The notes below the pieces were generated by a model. It had not been told where the DNA came from. It worked only from the letters and a program-made list of their open reading frames with translations, and did no database searches. DNA of 26,311 nucleotides from Comamonadaceae bacterium (GTDB lineage Bacteria > Pseudomonadota > Gammaproteobacteria > Burkholderiales > Burkholderiaceae_C), in assembly GCA_947374705.1 (NCBI GenBank), contig CANCDA010000011.1:1-26311 (forward strand). The letters run 5' to 3'. A program made the translations under genes and the position numbers. Numbering within the stretch: position 1 is the first letter of the stretch; every line of letters starts with the position of its first letter. Positions 23,102-26,311 of this stretch are shown here, piece after piece.

Positions 23102-23952
23102 TGGATGCGGTCCGCCAACAAAGCCCACACCGGGGTGAGCGTCCCCGGGAGATAGGGCAGGGTGCCCAGATCGGTGTGGGATTCATCGGGGCTGTGAAAG
23201 TCGCTCCCGCGTGAGGCGGCCAGGTCAAACTCGACGGCGGTAGCCGCATACTTCACGTACTCGGCTGGGGTGTGGCTGCCGGTGACAACCTCAACGCCCT
23301 GCCCGCCGTGAGTTTTGAACTCACTGAACAAGGCGTACTCTTCGTTGGCGCTGAACTTGTAGCGCGCCGGGTGGGCGATGACGGCCACGCCTTGCGCCTG
23401 CGTGATCCAGCGCACGGCATCGCCCAGGCTGGCCCAGCGGTGCGGTACATAGCCCGGTTTGCCCTCGGTCAGGTATTTGCGAAACACCTCGTTGGTGTCT
23501 TTACACGCCCCGGTTTCCACCAGAAAACGGGCGAAGTGGGTGCGCGAGATCAACTCCAGGTTGCCCGCGTATTTCAAAGCGCCTTCGTAAGCCCCTTTGA
23601 TGCCCACAGCCGCCAAGCCGTCAGACATCTCTTGCGCCCGCTGCCCACGCCCACCGCGCGTTTGCGCCAGGCCTTGCACCAGTTGTGCGTTGTCCGGGTC
23701 AAAACCCAAGCCCACGATGTGAACGGTTTGACCGGCAAAGGTGATGGAAATCTCGGTGCCGGTGAGGTACTTCATGCCCTGCGCTTTGGCGGCTGCCATG
23801 GCGCGGTGCTGTCCCCCGATCTCGTCGTGGTCGGTCAGCGCCCACAGCTCCACGCCATTGGTGCGGGCGCGTTCGGCCAGCGCCTCGGGAGTGAGAGTGC
23901 CGTCAGAGATGACGGAGTGGCAATGGAGGTCGGCGTTGAGGATGGAAGTCAC
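23098..23952 (-). CDS. PHP-domain phosphoesterase (YciV/TrpH, 3',5'-nucleoside bisphosphate phosphatase or RNase AM type)
   Basis: 284 residues. The metal-binding motifs of the PHP fold are in order: DLHCHS (Asp8, His10, His12), TDHD (41-43), GTEIS with Glu67, His78, AHPARYKF with His194, and GSDFHSP with Asp251 and His253. THFARFLV in the middle is characteristic of the YciV branch. E. coli YciV is a 5'-3' RNA exonuclease and hydrolyses 3',5'-bisphosphonucleotides. It is the first gene of the minus-strand run, and no clear promoter was identified ahead of it. The EamA gene overlaps its stop. Confidence 0.93.
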   Translation of the reverse strand: MTSILNADLHCHSVISDGTLTPEALAERARTNGVELWALTDHDEIGGQHRAMAAAKAQGMKYLTGTEISITFAGQTVHIVGLGFDPDNAQLVQGLAQTRGGRGQRAQEMSDGLAAVGIKGAYEGALKYAGNLELISRTHFARFLVETGACKDTNEVFRKYLTEGKPGYVPHRWASLGDAVRWITQAQGVAVIAHPARYKFSANEEYALFSEFKTHGGQGVEVVTGSHTPAEYVKYAATAVEFDLAASRGSDFHSPDESHTDLGTLPYLPGTLTPVWALLADRIQ

Positions 23953-24006
23953 GCTTTCATTTTAGACTTTATGACGTGGCATGGTGCAGGCTTGGCTTGC
24001 AATGGC

Positions 24007-24345
24007 TCATGCCCAGTCTTGCGGTACGTAGCCTACGGTAATGCGCGCTGCTTGCACGACCACGGGTCGTTTGATGACGCTGGGTTGAGCCAGCATGAGG
24101 GCGTGGGCGCTGGCGGCGTCATTCACGCGGGCCTGGGTGGCGGCATCGAGCTTGCGCCAGGTCGTGCCTTTTTTGTTGACCAGTGCTTCCCAGCCCAGCT
24201 CAGAAATCCACAGGCTCAATGCGTCCTCTGGCACGCCTTGTTTTTTGAAATCGAGGAAGGTGTAGGGGTGGTGGTGTTCGTCAAACCAGGCGCGGGATTT
24301 TTTGACGGTGTCGCAGTTGGGGATGCCGTAGAGGGTGGTGGTCAT
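24007..24345 (-). CDS. ArsC/Spx/MgsR-family protein, YffB-like
   Basis: 112 residues. MTTTLYGIPNCDTVKKSRAWFDEHHHPYTFLDFKKQGV is the thioredoxin-fold start with a single cysteine at 11 in PNCDTVKKS, and LVNKKGTTWRKLD and PSVIKRPVVV are the other family motifs. The single cysteine and KRPV motif fit the YffB/Spx-like branch, which is thought to be a glutathione-dependent thiol enzyme, rather than a true arsenate reductase. A TAAAAT at 24357-24352 is close to the ATG, so any transcript from it would have a very short leader. Confidence 0.9.
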   Translation of the reverse strand: MTTTLYGIPNCDTVKKSRAWFDEHHHPYTFLDFKKQGVPEDALSLWISELGWEALVNKKGTTWRKLDAATQARVNDAASAHALMLAQPSVIKRPVVVQAARITVGYVPQDWA

Positions 24346-24406
24346 GTTTGAATTTTAGGTTGCGCTTGTAGCTTGTACTTTGCACGGTGCTTATTGCTTT
24401 TGTACG

Positions 24407-24480
24407 CCCGGTTGGAGCTGCATCGCCCGCCCTCATGGTGGGGTACCACAAATCGGTCGGGCGATGCAGCCCCAACCGGG
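24407..24480. repeat. Long hairpin 1 of an inverted hairpin pair
   Basis: Arms 24407-24429 and 24458-24480 are complementary at 22 of 23 positions (the exception is A24416 facing C). The 28-base loop (24430-24457) contains a second small stem, GTGG-GGTA-CCAC. The loop plus the upper five pairs, 24425-24462, is the exact reverse complement of 24614-24651. There is no U-run, so it is not a simple terminator. The hairpin lies in the 417-bp gap between the Spx-like gene and folC. Confidence 0.85.
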
Positions 24481-24594
24481 CAGCGAAGAGCGTGATGGGC
24501 AAACGGTTACTTCGACCAGCGGGTGGAGGTAATTGAGCGGTCACAGAGTCGAACGTGTGGGTGTTCAACCGGTCACGCGCTACCGTGGTCGCAA

Positions 24595-24670
24595 GGGTGG
24601 TGGTGCGTTTGCTGCCCGACCGATTTGTGGTACCCCACCATGAGGGCGGGCAGCAAATGCACCACCACCC
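24595..24670. repeat. Long hairpin 2 of an inverted hairpin pair
   Basis: Arms 24595-24618 and 24647-24670 pair at 23 of 24 positions plus one G-T. The 28-base loop (24619-24646) is the perfect reverse complement of the loop of hairpin 1, yet below the shared GCCCG/CGGGC top the stem sequence is different (GGTGGTGGTGC.. versus CCCGGTTGG..). The 114 bases between the hairpins include two GGTCAC repeats and TTCGAC/GTCGAA but no gene. From 24671 to 24762 the sequence is C/A-rich and looks unstructured. Confidence 0.85.
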
Positions 24671-24762
24671 CACCCACCAAGCCGAGAAGAGACGGCACCC
24701 ACCAAAGCAGCAAGAAACCCCGCGCAACAAACCAAACAAGCAACACGCGACAATCACCGGGT

Positions 24763-26091
24763 ATGACAACGCACAACTTCACCACCCTTCCAGACTGGTT
24801 GACCTACATCGAGCAACTGCACCCCAAAGCCATCGACATGGGCCTCGATCGCGTCAAGGCCGTGGCTGAGCGCATGACCATTCGTTTTGACTGCCCCGTC
24901 ATTACCGTGGCGGGCACCAACGGCAAGGGCTCGACCTGTGCCATGTTGGAGTCCATCTTGGGTCAAGCGGGCTACCGCACGGGCGTGTACACATCGCCCC
25001 ACTTGGTGCACTTTGAAGAGCGACTTAGGTTGCGCGGTGAGCCGGTCAGTGCCACAGATTTGATCGCTGCCTTCGCTCGTGTTGAGGGCGCAAGAACCAG
25101 CATAGCCCCTGAAATATCGCTCACCTACTTCGAATTCACCACCCTGGCCATGATGGACTGCATGATGCGCGCCCCACTGGACGTGGTCATCTTGGAAGTG
25201 GGCCTGGGCGGACGGTTGGACGCGGTCAACATCATCGACGCAGACTGCGCCGTCATCACCAGCGTGGACTTAGACCACATGGAGTTTTTGGGGAACGACC
25301 GCGAGACGATTGGCCGTGAGAAGGCGGGCATCATGCGCACCGGCCGGCCCGTGGTGGTGAGCGACCCCATGCCCCCGCAAAGCGTGCTGGACTATGCCAA
25401 AGCCATTGACGCCGACCTGTGGCAAGTGGGGCGCGACTTCAATGTGGAGGGCGACAAACAGCAATGGGGCTGGGCGGCGAGTTCGGCCAAAGGAGGGCGG
25501 CGCTACAGCGGCTTGGCTTACCCGGCGCTGCGCGGGGCCAACCAGTTGCTCAATGCGGCGGGTGTGCTGGCCGCATTGAGCGCCCTGCGCGAGCGCCTGC
25601 CGGTGACGGCACAGGCGGTGCGCAATGGGCTGGCGTTTGTAGAGCTGCCCGGGCGTTTCCAGATCGTTCCCGGCCAGCCCACGCTAGTGCTGGACGTAGC
25701 GCACAACCCGCATTCGGTGGCCGCGCTCACGGCCAATCTGGACGCCATGGGCTACTTTCCCACGACGCACGCCGTTTTTGGGGCCATGGCCGACAAAGAC
25801 CTCGCGCCCATGTTGGCCCGGGTCATGCCGCTGATCGACCGCTGGTATTTCACCGATTTGCCCACGTCCAGAGCGGCTACGGCGCAGGCCTTGCTGGACT
25901 TTTGGCAGCCCCAAAACAGCCGCCCACAAACCACCGCCACCACCTTTGCCGACCCCCTGCAAGCCCTGCATGCGGCCGTGGCCGCCGCCGACCCCGCTGA
26001 TAGAATCGTGGTCTTTGGATCGTTCTACACCGTGGGTGGCGTTCTGAAAGACGGTATTCCTCGCCTCCAAGCCAAACATCTGAACCCTTGA
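24763..26091 (+). CDS. folC: Bifunctional folylpolyglutamate/dihydrofolate synthase
   Basis: 442 residues from the ATG at 24763 (MTTHNFTTLPDWLTYIEQLHP). The open frame runs 80 codons further upstream through hairpin 2, but that part is low-complexity and not FolC-like. The ATP-binding loop VAGTNGKGST is at 49-58, followed by SPHLVHFEERLRLRGE, EVGLGGRLDAVN, ITSVDLDHMEFLG and DVAHNPHS, all standard FolC/Mur-ligase motifs. It adds glutamate to dihydropteroate and to folates. A SPOR-domain gene follows 11 bases later, the usual Burkholderiales order (folC, dedD, cvpA, purF). No strong ribosome-binding site is visible. Confidence 0.95.
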   Translation: MTTHNFTTLPDWLTYIEQLHPKAIDMGLDRVKAVAERMTIRFDCPVITVAGTNGKGSTCAMLESILGQAGYRTGVYTSPHLVHFEERLRLRGEPVSATDLIAAFARVEGARTSIAPEISLTYFEFTTLAMMDCMMRAPLDVVILEVGLGGRLDAVNIIDADCAVITSVDLDHMEFLGNDRETIGREKAGIMRTGRPVVVSDPMPPQSVLDYAKAIDADLWQVGRDFNVEGDKQQWGWAASSAKGGRRYSGLAYPALRGANQLLNAAGVLAALSALRERLPVTAQAVRNGLAFVELPGRFQIVPGQPTLVLDVAHNPHSVAALTANLDAMGYFPTTHAVFGAMADKDLAPMLARVMPLIDRWYFTDLPTSRAATAQALLDFWQPQNSRPQTTATTFADPLQALHAAVAAADPADRIVVFGSFYTVGGVLKDGIPRLQAKHLNP

Positions 26092-26102
26092 GTCTCGATT
26101 TC

Positions 26103-26311
26103 ATGGCCTTTTTCAAGTTCCGCCAGCGTGATGACGAAGCCGCAGCGCCCAGCGGGCCGCTGGAGAGCGTCGAGGTCTTGCGCAAGCGCGCCAAGCACCG
26201 CTTGATGGGCACGGTGGTGCTGGTGTTGGCGGGTGTGATTGGCTTTCCCTTGTTGGTGGACAAGCAGCCCCGCCCGATTGCGGTGGACATCCCCATCGAG
26301 ATACCCGATAA
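26103..26311 (+). CDS. DedD-like SPOR-domain protein, N-terminus only (runs off window)
   Basis: 69 codons remain open to the window edge. The product starts MAFFKFRQRDDEAAAPSGPLESVEVLRKRAKHRLMG, followed by one membrane helix (TVVLVLAGVIGFPLLV) and DKQPRPIAVDIPIEIPD. This cytoplasmic stub, single helix and proline-rich periplasmic start are those of the SPOR-domain protein encoded after folC in Burkholderiales, which binds septal peptidoglycan. The SPOR domain itself lies outside the window. Confidence 0.8.
   Translation, partial: MAFFKFRQRDDEAAAPSGPLESVEVLRKRAKHRLMGTVVLVLAGVIGFPLLVDKQPRPIAVDIPIEIPD

Noticed and set aside
24007..24345. True arsenate reductase ArsC
   Set aside because: No other ars genes are nearby and the motif set (single Cys11, KRPV) fits the YffB/Spx-like branch.
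23272..24351. 359-codon plus-strand frame opposite the PHP and Spx-like genes
   Set aside because: Both genes on the other strand have complete catalytic motifs; this frame is a shadow.
24407..24670. Integron attC sites
   Set aside because: The outer ends do not show the paired RYYYAAC and GTTRRRY core sites in the required orientation, stems lack the extrahelical bases of attC, and there is no integron integrase or cassette.
24523..24762. 80-codon N-terminal extension of FolC
   Set aside because: It reads through hairpin 2 and a C/A-rich leader, gives low-complexity residues, and FolC homology begins at the ATG at 24763.

Overview
The window looks like the chromosome of a Comamonadaceae betaproteobacterium (Rhodoferax, Limnohabitans or Polaromonas type). 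The evidence is the high G+C, the Bug/TctC receptor, a Burkholderiales-type general porin, Coq7, and the block of PHP phosphatase, EamA permease, YciO-type protein, M50 protease and TrpS, together with the folC-dedD pair. The genus is an inference.

Left part (1-10164). A TctC-TctB uptake module (cut at the window edge) follows a seven-gene minus-strand operon: 2Fe-2S subunit, Tat-exported molybdenum hydroxylase, SoxX, SoxY, SoxZ, SoxA, alpha/beta hydrolase. Most junctions are 4-base ATGA overlaps. A sigma70-like promoter precedes the operon and an intrinsic terminator closes it. Divergent to it are an acyl-CoA ligase and a luciferase-like flavin oxidoreductase, also overlapping. The combination of a molybdenum hydroxylase with SoxXYZA but no SoxB or SoxCD, and with a SoxY that lacks the usual GGCGG tail, is the most interesting metabolic proposal here.

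Middle part (10165-17250). Housekeeping genes (enoyl-CoA hydratase, IlvA, OsmC, Coq7) are interleaved with small accessory modules: a transposase relic, a YefM/RelE pair directly upstream of ilvA, a PIN/antitoxin pair with a near-leaderless promoter, and two tiny coiled-coil proteins with C-terminal membrane anchors. A large porin gene follows with its own terminator.

Decayed mobile region (17257-19633). Immediately after the porin terminator lies the 5' end of a group IIC intron, which fits that class's preference for terminators. After a DUF2283 gene, a 19-bp copy of the 3' end of tRNA-Ser(CGA) marks one end of a 1.7-kb relic element that ends at the intact tRNA. It carries a tyrosine-integrase pseudogene with two internal deletions, an HI1419/HI1420-type toxin-antitoxin pair and a HigA without HigB.

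Right part (19651-26311). A minus-strand housekeeping run (PHP, EamA permease, YciO-type protein, M50, TrpS with a C-terminal DUF1508-like domain) and a Spx/ArsC-like gene are separated from folC-dedD by a 417-bp intergenic region. That region holds two long hairpins whose 28-nt loops are exact reverse complements of each other while their lower stems differ. This is the best candidate for an undescribed nucleic-acid element in the window.
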